A stretch of DNA of 64,000 bases, taken from positions 148,583,559-148,647,558 of the forward strand of contig CP136066.1 of the NCBI GenBank assembly GCA_032622095.1. The letters are read 5' to 3'. Positions 1 to 10,514 of this stretch are shown here, piece after piece; the first letter of the stretch is position 1, and each line of letters starts with the position of its first letter. Source of the DNA: Siphonodentalium dalli (Eukaryota; Mollusca; Scaphopoda; Gadilida; Siphonodentaliidae). The notes under the pieces were generated by a model. That model made no database searches, was not told the DNA's origin, and saw only the letters and a program-made list of their open reading frames with translations. Both the position numbers and the translations under genes were made by a program.

Positions 1-52
1 TCACTGACCCATCGAGCTCTTGAACGTATCATTGCGCCTTCTAATTTCTTTT

Positions 53-384
53 TATCACATAATTTGGCCATAAAAGCAGTTTCATAATTATCGGTAATAG
101 ACACGTTTAATATCAGCGCGTGCGATGACGTCACGGCGTTCTTCAGATAACTTGCGATCGCTGTAGTGTATGATTGTTGTTTTCGATGAATATTTCGCGT
201 TGCTTCGGGTTTATTTGATCATGTGATAAAAGGTATCTCACACTCGTCCTATTTTATACGTAATTTATCAACCTCGTCCTCTAAATTCTATTTGAGCCTC
301 GGTAAACCTCGGCTCAAATCGAATTTAGTGAACTCGGTTGATAAATTCCGTATAAAATAGGAACTCATGTGAGATCCTCTATAT
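53..384. repeat. Dispersed ~330-bp repeat, copy A (fold-back 3' half)
   Basis: This segment is nearly identical to 10193-10514, from TATCACATAATTTG at one end to GAGATCCTCTATAT at the other. Its second half (about 232-376) folds back on itself: the stretch with CCTATTTTATACG near 250 is matched in reverse complement near 345, around a loop containing GAGCCTCGGTAAACCTCGGC. The two copies diverge immediately outside these ends, so this is a mobile or dispersed unit. I see no coding content and no clear target duplication. It is probably a MITE-like non-autonomous DNA element. Confidence 0.75.
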
Positions 385-1699
385 CTGCATGGACAACACC
401 CCTCCCCATCTGTCTGTCTGAATATATATGTGAAGATTCTATGAGGAAAAAACTATTTTTTTCCTCACAGAAACCCCACTGTGAAAAAATTTCAGTGAAT
501 TTTTTGTTAACTAAAGCTATTTTTCTTGTTTAATATTACAGTTTTCACCACTTTTACATGAAATATTAAAGGGACCAATGCAATCGCAGTGCGGCAGTGG
601 GTTAAATGTGCAAATATATTCGATAAAAACATCACCTATTAGAAGAACATGGAGAAATAGATCAACTTTGCTCGATTGGCTTAAAGATGGATCATCTCTT
701 CCTAAAATGTTTTCTATAATTTCTAGGGTATAAAATAATAATGATAAGTCAAGTTGTCAAAGACACCAGTCCAGAAACGCTTCTATCATTTAATATTACA
801 ACTGATTGATAATCAGTTGGGACAATCTTTTTTTTTACTATTTTCCTGCTTGCTATGCTCCGAACGTTTCCTCAAGCAGTAAAATGTCACAAATTATTTG
901 TAGGTATACTAGTATATATACCAGAAAATTCAAAATAGAATGAACAGTAATTGATAGAAGCATATCCGGACATTATTTTATACCCAGGAAAATATATAAA
1001 ACTTGTAATAAGAATATATAGACCATCTTTAAACTGTAATCAAAATATCAGTTAAACAGAGATTATTCCTTAAGAAATAATTTCAAGAGAGGGCACTGAT
1101 TTTCTAACCTTTCAACTCAATCAACCTATATAATTAGGAGGCACAAGTTTGAAGTCAGAATCACTGAGTGCATTTTATTTACAACCAAAAGGGTTCAGAA
1201 ACTTTTTAAAAAAACTCAATATACATGTGATTGGTATATACACATGTATGTACTGATAATTATTTTAGTATGAAATATTCTCCAGTCTTCATATACGCTA
1301 TTACCATACACTTGTGTATATATTGCATTTTGTTATGAGAGGCCAAAAGTAACAATTATCGGTGAATCACTCATCCATAGAGAAACCAGGTTCATTTTAA
1401 CTTCAGACTGTCAGGGAGGTGGCGACGATGTCACAGTGGGGTTGTCTCCCCCATAAACGTTTCCTTCCAAGTGGCCAGTTTCATACCGGTATAATATGGA
1501 TGAATCGTATCATTTAGTATAAGGTATATTGCAGTCTGATAGATATCCAGACTCGTAAGAAAGAAATGAAACACGGTCTAATTTTATTTAGACTGGGTCT
1601 ATTGATATGTTTTTTTTTAAATAACGTGAGCTTTGTCACAATTTGGGTTTAAAAAAAAAAATATGTCCAGTTGGCGCGTTGTCATCAGATAACTTAATA
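385..1699. other. Unassigned AT-rich intergenic sequence
   Basis: I see no convincing reading frame, RNA gene or delimited repeat here. The sequence is AT-rich with short homopolymer runs. Confidence 0.5.
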
Positions 1700-1912
1700 C
1701 AGTAATGCCCAAAGTAATTGACTACTTAACCACAGCGGAATTATGGGTAATTTTTCAGCATTTAGTTGTAAATATGGCTTGATGCCATTCATCGGAAAGC
1801 TGTCAACGAGAGCTTTCCAACGAATGGCAACAAGCCATATTTCCAACTAAATCCTGAATTTGTTTTCCATAATCCTGGTGTGGTTAAGGGTCAATTACTT
1901 TGGGAATTACTG
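1700..1912. mobile_element. 213-bp fold-back MITE with TA target duplication (Tc1/mariner-like)
   Basis: The two ends are long inverted repeats: CAGTAATGCCCAAAGTAATT at the left matches, in reverse complement, the right end at 1893-1912. The complementarity continues inward through the ATGGCTTG/CAAGCCAT arms to a loop near 1805. Each side is flanked by TA (1698-1699 and 1913-1914). A CAGT terminus with a TA duplication is typical of Tc1/mariner MITEs. There is no transposase; the two short ORFs across it are translations of the hairpin. Confidence 0.75.
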
Positions 1913-2081
1913 TATGTTCTTTTTCAAAGTATTTATTCAAAAGGAAGGCATGACAGGTGGGGGAAACGACAAAACATGTGGTGAGAAATGGCCAAATATA
2001 TGGTGCGAAACAACCAAACGTGTGGGGCAAAGTGTACGAAACAACAATAGTACACATATGGGAGGCCAAATTCACATTTAA

Positions 2082-2456
2082 TTGCTAATCATGCTTAAGT
2101 GTAATTCATTATACTTAAGCATAAATTTAAGCTTAATGCGCAATGCCTAAGTGTAATTTAGATTTCCATTATACCATACTTAAGCGTATTACATTATGCT
2201 TACATGTATGCGTAATTCATTTACGGTCACACATAATGCATTTACGCTAAAGTAAAGCATAATAGAATTGGAAAAACTCCCCTGAAGCTGAAATTGATGC
2301 AGTCAATTACGATGCTAGTGATATTACCATCCGCCCAGAACATTAAACCTTACTAAGTTAGATACATGTAGGCCTACCATTACATATAATGTTGTAAGGC
2401 AATACAAACCAATTATGCTTAAGCGTAATGGAGTTACGCTTAAGCGTAATTAGCCA
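2082..2456. mobile_element. 375-bp MITE with TTAA flanks and CTTAAG-rich ends
   Basis: TTGCTAATCATGCTTAAGTG at the left corresponds to the reverse complement of the right end near 2440-2456. TTAA lies directly outside both ends (2078-2081 and 2457-2460). The interior repeats TTACGCTTAAGCGTAA-like palindromes many times. TTAA suggests a piggyBac-type duplication, but the ends do not begin with the usual CC and the AT-rich context makes TTAA weak evidence. Confidence 0.55.
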
Positions 2457-3156
2457 TTAAATGTTCGATAATCTCCCATATAGTACTTAATATATGCAAT
2501 GATAATGTTGTTGTTTGAGCCATCCAAAATGATTTTGGAGTATAAATATAAGCAGCAAGCGAAATAATTGAAAAATAATTTATTATATATGATAAACAAG
2601 CATAAATTTTAAATATTTAAGCAATAGCTCCTTGTTAGCATTGTTGAAAACACTCCATACTGTTGTTCCCCTCGCAGAGCAGATAGAAAACCATCAATAT
2701 CACCGATATCAACAACCGACTGTTCCAGGTAGTTCCATTCCACAGTTGTTTTAACAAAGAAGGAGTGTTCGTATTGTGAGCTGCTGGTACGCAGAAGTTG
2801 GAACGATTCTGTGTTGTTACACACCTCCTTCTCCACCGGATTTTGACTGACACAGTCCTCAAATTTTGTTGGCTGTATTTCCCTTGTGTCTTTCTTCTCG
2901 TGTTCTAGATAATCAGGCTTAGGTAGGGCTCAAACCAACCCCTTGACTATTTTGTGGTATTGAACCAGTCACTGTTCTTTCCTTCTTTCTTCGAGGGGTG
3001 CGAGCTTTAATTACCTCAAACAGCATGCCTGTGACTGATCCATCATCTCGTCTGTATTTGTTCTTTTCTGTATTTGTTCTTTAAGTCAACATGACCGCTT
3101 TCGCAGATTGCTGCTTCCAGCAAGGAAGGATACGCACTACGTTCATGACTGAACTA
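2457..3156. other. Unassigned intergenic sequence
   Basis: Overlapping short minus-strand ORFs at 2609-2862 have no recognisable domain and no splice context that I can defend. Nothing else is supported. Confidence 0.45.
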
Positions 3157-3472
3157 GAGTTGCACATACTTCCGAGTGTGACTTGATGTGGTATTGAAAA
3201 CAACAGGTATTTATCTGGCAGGTCCGGTTGGAACTTGTATAGATGTTGGTGTATTTATTTTTGAATTTTATATTCAATATTGATATTTCAAATCTGACAA
3301 ATTAATATGTAGGTCAAGTGATGTAATTCCAGAAAAAAATTCTCAAAAATATATTTATTGCAAAATTTTATAATTTACAAAGTGGACCCACCAGATAAAT
3401 ACCTGCTGTTTCTTATAGTACCACATCAAGTCACACTTAGAAGACTGAGAAGTATGCAGGTATGTGCAACTC
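3157..3472. mobile_element. ~316-bp inverted-repeat element (MITE-like)
   Basis: GAGTTGCACATAC at 3157 is matched by its reverse complement ending at 3472. Further in, the TGACTTGATGTGGTA and AGGTATTTATCTGG blocks at 3180-3222 recur in reverse complement at 3388-3435. The arms are about 90 bp with an AT-rich centre. I find no unambiguous target duplication. Confidence 0.6.
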
Positions 3473-5502
3473 CGTAACTTTCAGAATTTTGCTCCGCAGA
3501 TTTGCATGGAAATCCACTGTGACATTCACTTCCCAAAATCCATGGCGGAAGACACCCCATTCGCTGCTCTTTCCAATTTTTCGGCATCTTCGCGCTGACG
3601 AAAACGTCTTATTTGATCGCATTTTGCCAATTTAAGCTCAATATATATCGTCTTTTTCTAACGATATCCTGAAACCATGCTTGCTGTCACTGACAAAACA
3701 CAGGCAATGAGGTATACCCCCAATATCCATGCATGCAGTTTTCAGAAGCGTTAGGAACAGGCAGCGAACAGCTGATTTCAACAACAACAACAACATGGTG
3801 GCGATTATTTTTGAGTCACTTTAAGGAAGCTCCTATCCCTTATATGAACGGAGAATACTGATTCATTTCATTTGGGGATCAAGATGAGTTGTGTAGACAT
3901 ATTAGTCAAAAAGCTGAAGAAAAATTTCATTTATTATCATTATTATGTTTTTTTTGTTTTTGTTTTATATATGTAGTATCAGTAAAATGATTCCAAAAGT
4001 AGGGGGATGCAATTCTTAAAAAGGAGATCTGAGTTGGTTAGGTTTAGTTTAGTGTGGTTCACTGCCTATATTCTTCACTAGAAATAAAAATTGGCTTTAG
4101 TTGAGTTATTGAGTTTATAATAGGAGAATTTGGAGAATTTGACTGGCTATCAAACAAAAGAAAACAATTAATCATTTAGTCATCATCAATCAATAATCAG
4201 TTAATCGCGCTGCAAAATAAATCGTGGAGAATATTATTTGTTTTCTTATTTTTTACACTTATATCTGCTATCCGCGTGGGACAATTTAAAGATGTGTCGT
4301 CACTGTCCGAATGATTAATTCGGGTGACAAATTCGCATACCTCTGTGAACATTTTAAATCAGGCCCATGTTAATTATTATTACAATAATAATTTGTTTGG
4401 TGATTTTCGAGTAAACCTTTAACGGAATTTGATGGGAATTCCATCCGGGTTGAGTGTGACTGTCACAGACGTAGGATACTTTGACATGATGGGTTATTTT
4501 TGCACGTTTGAGAGATCATACATGTGTCTTTTTGCTGGATACCATGCAACAATGGCCAATTCAGCTTCATGGTGGTCATCACATGCTGCTATCTTATATT
4601 TGTAATAGGAAATTCCGAAAAATGACTGTCACCCGGTGTCACATGTATCGTTTCTAATTACGTTTTCTAGTCTAAGTTATAACAAATATAATTGATACTA
4701 ACCACAGTCACCACAGAATAGAACAACTCATGAGTTGGAGTTGTTTAGTTGATTTACCGGAAGGCATACCATTTCGTTTCAGAAACATGTTTTTATTTAT
4801 TTCTGGCAATATATTAATTATAGGAGTTGTTTTGCGCTACATATTATAACGGACAAATTTCCGAATAACTTGATCTGGTTCGGCCAATTTCTAATTGAAT
4901 ATGGACAGCTTAGTTTCTCAGAATAGAGCAGAATTACAAAATGACACACGGACTTTGTTTAGTTACTCTAGCGGTCAAAACCAACGACTCCCAATCCATC
5001 TGCAAGTCATTCCTAATAATCACATACCAGTTCATTTTAATAGAAAATTAGTTTTTGAACAACTTTTCAAAACTACCTAAACAATTGTAAGTAACACATT
5101 GCTTACATTCCAACGCAGTATCCCAATAATAAGACTTCAGTTATTGGTTTATGAACATCGCAGAAGTTCATGTTAACCGTATTGCGAAATGTACTGATTC
5201 CTACGGGAGTTAATCGTGTGGATGTAAAGGGAATGTGATTATTGAATTGTAACCGATAAAAGTCTTTAATAATAATTAAGAGAAAATGTGATGGGACAGA
5301 ACTCTGCATTGAAGTTTGCAAATGGATGGCCACGCGATGACTAGAATAATTCATTGAAATATTCAGCTCATAGTTCAGGTCTAGTAATTTATGTCTTTCC
5401 TCTCATTGCAGTGATATTCAGATCAAGACATTATTTATGTGAATATATTTTGAGTTATCTACAAATGATTGTCTTATTATTCAATTTGTACTCGTATTAC
5501 AG
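3473..5502. other. Intergenic sequence upstream of the lectin exons
   Basis: I find no delimited repeat or convincing exon here. A 61-codon ORF at 4895-5080 lacks a signal peptide or domain. The 5' exons of the lectin gene, including any signal peptide, may lie in this stretch or upstream of the window, but I cannot identify them. Confidence 0.4.
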
Positions 5503-5667
5503 ACTACACTTACAACATTCACTTTGGTTTGTGGTACAGAATTGGGAAAAATGATCAACAAACATGGCGACAAAGCAAGACCCTGTGCGAATGTGAACGA
5601 GGATACCTCTTCGAGGTCAAGAACCAAGAAATGCTTGATTGGTTGGTCAGCTTAATGGTATATACAG
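5503..5667 (+). CDS. C-type lectin-like domain, N-terminal-half exon (partial gene)
   Basis: This is an internal exon of a C-type lectin-like (CTLD) protein. It follows a TATTACAG acceptor at 5495-5502 and stops before a GTGGGTG donor at 5668. The reading frame has an aromatic-rich start (HFGLWYRIGK), then the family pattern W...SKTLC....GYLFEVKNQEM, which corresponds to the usual W..A...C...GG.L..I block of the first CTLD helix. It ends with LDWLVSLMVYT, the second helix. The split codon (phase 1) joins exactly to the exon at 6517, giving ...VYTG-TGYMIHY. CTLD proteins are usually secreted or membrane carbohydrate- or pattern-binding proteins; the ligand cannot be read here. The usual glycine-glycine is replaced by RG. 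The first cysteine pair and signal peptide must lie on exons I did not find. Confidence 0.72.
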
Positions 5668-5754
5668 GTGGGTGTTGGTGGAGTGATGCTAGCCTAACCG
5701 TGTATGCATTGAGTGTTGATTGTGTGCACGTGGTGGGATTGTTGTAATGACCTT

Positions 5755-5937
5755 CTTGGAGTACCTGGGTAGGTATTCCAGAGTACATGGACAGGTTCTC
5801 CACTTAGTACCTGGATAGTTGGTAATCCAGAGTACCCGGACAGGTACTCCAACGCACATGGACAGGCACTCCAGATTACCAGCATGTTGGTAATCCCAAC
5901 GGGACAAGTATTGTGCCTACATAGGTACACCAGGGTA
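5755..5937. repeat. Degenerate minisatellite in the lectin intron
   Basis: About six imperfect units of roughly 30-35 bp repeat the themes GAGTACCTGG, ACAGGTACTCC and GGTAATCCAGAGTACC. The array begins about 90 bp after the donor site of the first lectin exon. The ORFs seen across it on the minus strand are repeats in translation, not genes. Confidence 0.7.
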
Positions 5938-6154
5938 CCTGTGGTATTAAGAGTGTAATTGAAGAGATCACCATCAATGGAAAGAGTCGAGATGCGGGTG
6001 TAACCCAGAGATCGATGCTTGACCCCTCGTTTTCTATTCTACAATAATGATATAACGCAAACTGTTAGCTGTCACGTACGGTTGTTTCAAGATGATGCAT
6101 CCATACTTTTATTTGTTATTTACTTCCACATCCGGAGATAGCCTTTGTGTTGAA

Positions 6155-6325
6155 ACCCCATAAGATTAGGAGTTATGGTGTGGAAAACCATAAGGTTATG
6201 AGTTATTGTGTTGACACCCCATAAGGTTATGATTTATTGTGTGGAAACCCCATAAGGTAATGAGTAAGCGAATAGTTTGAAGACAAATTTACTTCGCGCG
6301 TTGTAGAATTTGTCTTCAAACTTTT
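6155..6325. repeat. ~35-bp tandem repeat plus adjoining hairpin in the lectin intron
   Basis: Four units of about 35 bp share CCATAAGGTTATGAGTTATTG with GTGTGGAAA spacers (6155-6262). They are followed by a hairpin: GTTTGAAGACAAATT at about 6278 pairs with AATTTGTCTTCAAAC at about 6310, around a GC-rich loop (CTTCGCGCG). No function is evident. Confidence 0.65.
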
Positions 6326-6516
6326 TAGTTATAACCGCATAACCTTAATCGAAACCAGAGTTATTTCTTAAATTTTCACCAAGCAATGGACGGTTATATT
6401 CTCCCGGATGTAGATTTTCGTAATGAATGGCGTTAATATAGGTAAGCGCAATGATGTACCCCACGATGGATTAAGTTTATGTTATGTATGATGATTGCCC
6501 ATCGTATCTATTTCAG

Positions 6517-6752
6517 GTACCGGTTACATGATCCACTATATTGACGGAACAGATGAATCGAGTTCTCATGATTGGAGAAACAGAAATGGAGAACCACTGT
6601 GGACTGCAGCTGATATGATTGATGATAATTTTAATGGAAATGAAGAAAACTGCGTGACCATCTATCACCCACCAGGCGGCACTCCGATTCGCATGAACGA
6701 CTGTGGCTGCGACACCAAAGGCTCGACACGCGGTTATGTTTGTGAATTGTAA
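6517..6752 (+). CDS. C-type lectin-like domain, C-terminal exon with stop codon
   Basis: This is the last exon of the same CTLD gene. A pyrimidine-rich acceptor (CTATTTCAG) ends at 6516, and the phase-1 frame continues from 5667 to TAA at 6750-6752. The exon encodes IHYIDGTDESSSHDWRNRNG, then EPLW, GNEENCVTIYH, MNDCGC and GYVCEL. These match the second half of a CTLD, with the NC.TI strand and paired cysteines before a final C-E. The Ca2+/sugar motifs are altered: EPL instead of EPN, and MND where WND is usual, so mannose-type Ca2+-dependent binding is doubtful. A broken paralogous copy lies at 8020-9135. The gene looks intact over these two exons, but it is only partly visible. Confidence 0.75.
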
Positions 6753-6909
6753 GAAAGAGACACAATTCGGCCCTGGTCAAGTTGTCCGTCTGTTGTGCTA
6801 TGGCGTTGGTGGTCCAACTGGTTTAGCTATGAAGTTGGTGCATGAGACAAATGATGTTGCTAAGAAAAATAAAAATGTCATTTTTGACAAATCTGTACGA
6901 TTCGTTCAA

Positions 6910-6915
6910 AATAAA
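6910..6915 (+). terminator. AATAAA polyadenylation signal of the lectin gene
   Basis: An AATAAA hexamer lies 158 bp after the lectin stop codon, a plausible 3' UTR length. In AT-rich DNA this hexamer is common by chance, so the support is positional only. Confidence 0.45.
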
Positions 6916-7137
6916 TCGCTTCAGAAAACAAAGCACAGGAATATATACATTTTTTAATATTTCAACGATTCCGTTGATACGATCGAAACAGCTATCTCGA
7001 GTTCGGTAAGTTAGTAATATTGTGTACAGCCATTGTTAAAACGTTTTCTGTTATATGTATGACGAAATACTTCCTGCATAAAATGACATTGACTTGAATG
7101 ATTCACTCTTTCCAAAGATCTTTAAATTAACACTTAA

Positions 7138-7930
7138 AGGCCCACTTAATTTTCGAATCACAGCTTATATTTTTTATAGTGACTTGATATACCATTTTAA
7201 TAACAATCTATGCCATAAAATATGATTAAAATACTATAATTCAGCACCATTTGAAACATATGTGTCTCAGAATATGCCCACAGAGAAACAGAAAACAGAT
7301 GAACTCATAGCAGGATTACCCCGTTTTGGCTCCCAAAATGCAACATAATTAAAACTAAAGATTAATTTTCAATGGAATGGGAATAACTCTATCGTTAAGA
7401 TATATAGTTATTCCCCCTCCATTGAAAATAATACACCCTTTACTACAATATAGATGGTAAAAAACGTTGGTAACTCAACAAAAACAACTTGTTCACAGTT
7501 TATTAATAATACAATGTTTTGGAGCTACCTCCTTCAAATGGTATATAATATGGCATATGTTTTATATATGTGATCTAGGGTACGTTTTTAAATATCATTT
7601 GCCCCATCAACATCATACCGGAAGCAGAAGAACCCAATTTTCAATGGAATGGGAATAACTCTATCGTTAAGATATAGAGTTATTCCCCCTCCATTGAAAA
7701 TAATACACCTTTTACTACAATCTAGATGGTAAAACACGTTGGTAACTCAACAAAAACAACATGTTCACAGTTTATTAATAATACAATGTTTTTGGAGCTT
7801 CCTCCTTCAAATGGTATATACTATGGCATATGTTTTATACATGTCATCTAGTAGTACGTTTTTAAACATCATTTGCCCCACCAACATCATACCCGAAGCA
7901 GCAGAACCCACCAACAGCATACACGCATAA
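7138..7930. repeat. Partial MITE related to 29473-29899, with an internal 272-bp tandem duplication
   Basis: The left end (AGGCCCACTTAATTTTCG after TTAA at 7134-7137) and the next ~200 bp closely resemble the element at 29473-29899. The 3' part has been amplified instead of ending normally: the block beginning AATGGAATGGGAATAACTC at 7371 recurs at 7643, giving two ~272-bp copies. Each contains an inverted pair, AATGGAATGGGAATAACT against GTTATTCCCCCTCCATT. The expected right terminus is missing. Confidence 0.6.
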
Positions 7931-8035
7931 CATAACAGCAGAACCACTTGACTAGCATCAGGGTTGATCATCTTCTGTGATGTGACAACTCTGTGCTGCT
8001 CATCCCACCTATTGCAAGGAACGATCACCTGCAAC

Positions 8036-8963
8036 CAGTGTTCGCGCTGTCGGTAGCCAAATTAGCCAATGGCTAATCTTTTTCGAATTTGGCTAATAAA
8101 AATTTCATTTGGCTAAACTTTTGGCTAAACTTTTTTTGACCCCAAATGGAGACTGAAAGCATGAATTTTGGCAAGTGGGTTTTCAATTCTGTGATGTGAA
8201 CGATCTACATATCGCCGACTGTACAAAGGGGAAACCCGATCGCGGACAGTACAAAGGGAAACCCGTCACTCTGCGCGAAACAGCATTTTACATTTAATCC
8301 GCTAATCCCCCATTGTATGTCTGATCGCTCACGGGGCTCCTGCACAATGCATGTTTATGATGACATTGTATTTATGACGGACAAGGTTTATGAGCACAAT
8401 ATGTAAGACAATAGCTTAATCAGCCAAATGTGAATCACGACAGATATTTTGTGGCTATTTGTCGTCAATGCCAATACATTCCAAATAATATGCATGCTCT
8501 TATGACAGACTGTAATTTGATAATGTCGTAACAATATTACGTTATTAGTTTCCAGATGTCACTTAGATATTTTCGCAAGGATGATTAATATTTAATGATT
8601 TAAAAAAAAGATACTGATATAAAACCAAAAAATAATGACATTAAGAAGGACAATCCGGGGTTACCCCCCCCCCCCAATCACTCTTTCACATAAAGATTAA
8701 TAAATTTTTATTAAATGATATATATAAAAATATTTTTAGTTCATCAAAATTAGTTAAATTATTGTGTATTTTACCTGTGTCTGTTAGTTTTGAAGTTTTA
8801 GTCATTAATTGTGAACCGATCAGAAAACGATGATTTAATTTTGCCATAGTTTTTTTTAATTTGGCCAAAAAACATTTGGCTAAAGTTTTTCTCATTTGGC
8901 TAATAAAAGTTTCATTTGGCTAAACTTTTGGCTAAAGTTTTTTTCGGTCCAGCGCGAACACTG
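8036..8963. mobile_element. 928-bp non-autonomous hAT-type element splitting a lectin pseudo-exon
   Basis: The termini are CAGTGTTCGCGCTG and its exact reverse complement CAGCGCGAACACTG. They are flanked by an identical 8-bp duplication CCTGCAAC (8028-8035 and 8964-8971), the hAT signature. Subterminal regions carry clustered TTTGGCTAA repeats, and these are direct, not inverted, relative to each other (8085-8130 and 8871-8940). The interior has no transposase ORF; it is AT-rich and includes a C12 run near 8664. Removing the element restores continuity of the sequence homologous to the lectin exon at 6517. Confidence 0.88.
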
Positions 8964-8971
8964 CCTGCAAC

Positions 8972-9135
8972 ATTGTATGGGCGGAAGAGACGAATCGAGC
9001 TTTCGTGTCTGGAGGAACAGAACTGGAGAACCATGCACTGTGGACTGATATATAATAATAAATTGCAAGTTAACCTTTGTGGAAATCCACGCTGTGTAAC
9101 CATCTTACACTATCCGGTGGAACTCAGATTCATAC
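8972..9135 (+). pseudogene. Broken copy of the lectin C-terminal exon
   Basis: This segment, together with about 8020-8035 on the other side of the hAT element, is a diverged copy of the 6517-6752 exon. In frame it reads DESSFRVWRNRTGEP, matching DESSSHDWRNRNGEP of the intact exon. A 4-bp insertion (ATGC before ACTGTGG, about 9032) then shifts the frame and a stop follows. Farther on, GNPRCVTIL matches GNEENCVTIY in another frame. The C-terminal cysteine region is not recognisable. So it is a duplicated CTLD exon inactivated by a hAT insertion, a small insertion and decay. Confidence 0.78.
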
Positions 9136-9293
9136 AAACAATTATTTCGGCGATATCTTGCCTACACTGCTTGTATGAAGGAGAGGTTATCTATCAGTAT
9201 CATTCATTGTTGTCTTGACGTGAATTGGTCAATAAAATGCGAGTTGTAGCTATGTTAACATTCTTCACACTCAGTCGACATTGTGACTTCTGT

Positions 9294-9312
9294 GGGGGGG
9301 GGGGGGGGGGGG
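9294..9312 (+). repeat. Poly(G) run of 19
   Basis: An uninterrupted run of 19 G in AT-rich sequence. Similar runs occur at 17023-17038, 43561-43575 and 58735-58749, and C runs at 8664-8675 and 18138-18148. Confidence 0.9.
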
Positions 9313-9739
9313 CTCATTTTGGGAGAACTGAGATAAAGAACTTAAAAACCAACATAATTGTATAGTCTTGTGATGTACATTAATTATTAATCATAAATAT
9401 ACGGACTTAATATAACATGAATATAAATTCAGCAGCTGTTTTCGACCTCCCGCACAAAAAGTTAAACAAACGCGTTTCAATTGATCGGAAATCGACCTGA
9501 CACCATTACAATCTTTGTCTAATGAAAACAAGCAGTGAATCCGGGCACGGCAAAATTGTCTATATCAGAAGAAATGAGGGCTTGCCAGTGTCAAATGTAT
9601 ACTGTTCGTGGGGGTAATATGTCTACTAGCCGGGAGTACCAACCTTTCACCGCGGATGGAATTGTGGTTTTTACTTATACATGTTTGTATTAAAGGGTCG
9701 GGTGGCCTTCGTTATAGGTTATAATTTAGAAATAACAGT

Positions 9740-10192
9740 TACAAATTATGGAAATATCCTCAAAAATAAACTAATTATATAGTATAATGATAGTCTGAAT
9801 GCGATATTATACACAAAACACACTTTGTGTGAGCCGAGCGTTTGTTTACATACAGCACGTAAATAGTGATCGATAATCAAAACACTCAACACCGAGGCGA
9901 TTTTTTTTAAAGAAAGTGATTCACGGAGACCCATTCAACACCTAAATCTTGAGAGGCGAAGATTAGCGAGCGTTATTATGGTACGTTGTAAACAACTTAG
10001 TGGCATGTCTAACCAATGTTCATTAGTGGGTCTCCCCGGCGTTGAGTGTTTTGCTTATATACTGCTGGTTTACATAACATGGCGTTTGCTTACATAACAC
10101 TGTACTGACATGACAATATTACATGCAATTTACCCAATATTTATGATTGGTATAAGAACAACATTTGTCTATTATATATATTTATCACATAA
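9740..10192. repeat. Diverged dispersed repeat shared with 52560-53020
   Basis: The block AGTATAATGATA....ACACTTTGTGTGA.CCGAG at 9780-9835 recurs at 52580-52635, and GTTGAGTG.TTTGC.TATA near 10040 recurs near 52700. The later part (TGACAATA...) resembles a section of the ~860-bp tandem units at 40.3-51 kb. This is therefore an old relative of the sequence that was amplified in the array. Confidence 0.45.
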
Positions 10193-10514
10193 TTTGCCCA
10201 TAAAAGCAGTTTCATAATTATCGATAAGAGACACGTTTAATATCAGCGCGTGCGATGACGTCACATCGTTCTTCAAATGACTTGCGATCGCTGCGGTTTT
10301 TATCGTTGTTTTCGATGGATATTTCGCATTGCTTCGCGTTTATTTGATCATGTGATAAAAAGTATCTCACACTCGTCCTATTTTATACGTAATTTATCAA
10401 CCTCGTCCACTAAATTCTATTTGAGCCTCGGTAAACCTCGGCTCAAATCGAATTTAGTGAACTCGGTTGATAAATTCCGTATAAAATAGAAACTCATGTG
10501 AGATCCTCTATATA
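10193..10514. repeat. Dispersed ~330-bp repeat, copy B
   Basis: Second copy of the unit at 53-384, same orientation, with a small number of substitutions (for example GTAATAG/ATAAGAG near the start). The fold-back region is 10362-10505. It appears inserted inside the diverged repeat described at 9740, because the neighbouring motif ATTTGTCTATTAT recurs at 11352. Confidence 0.75.
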
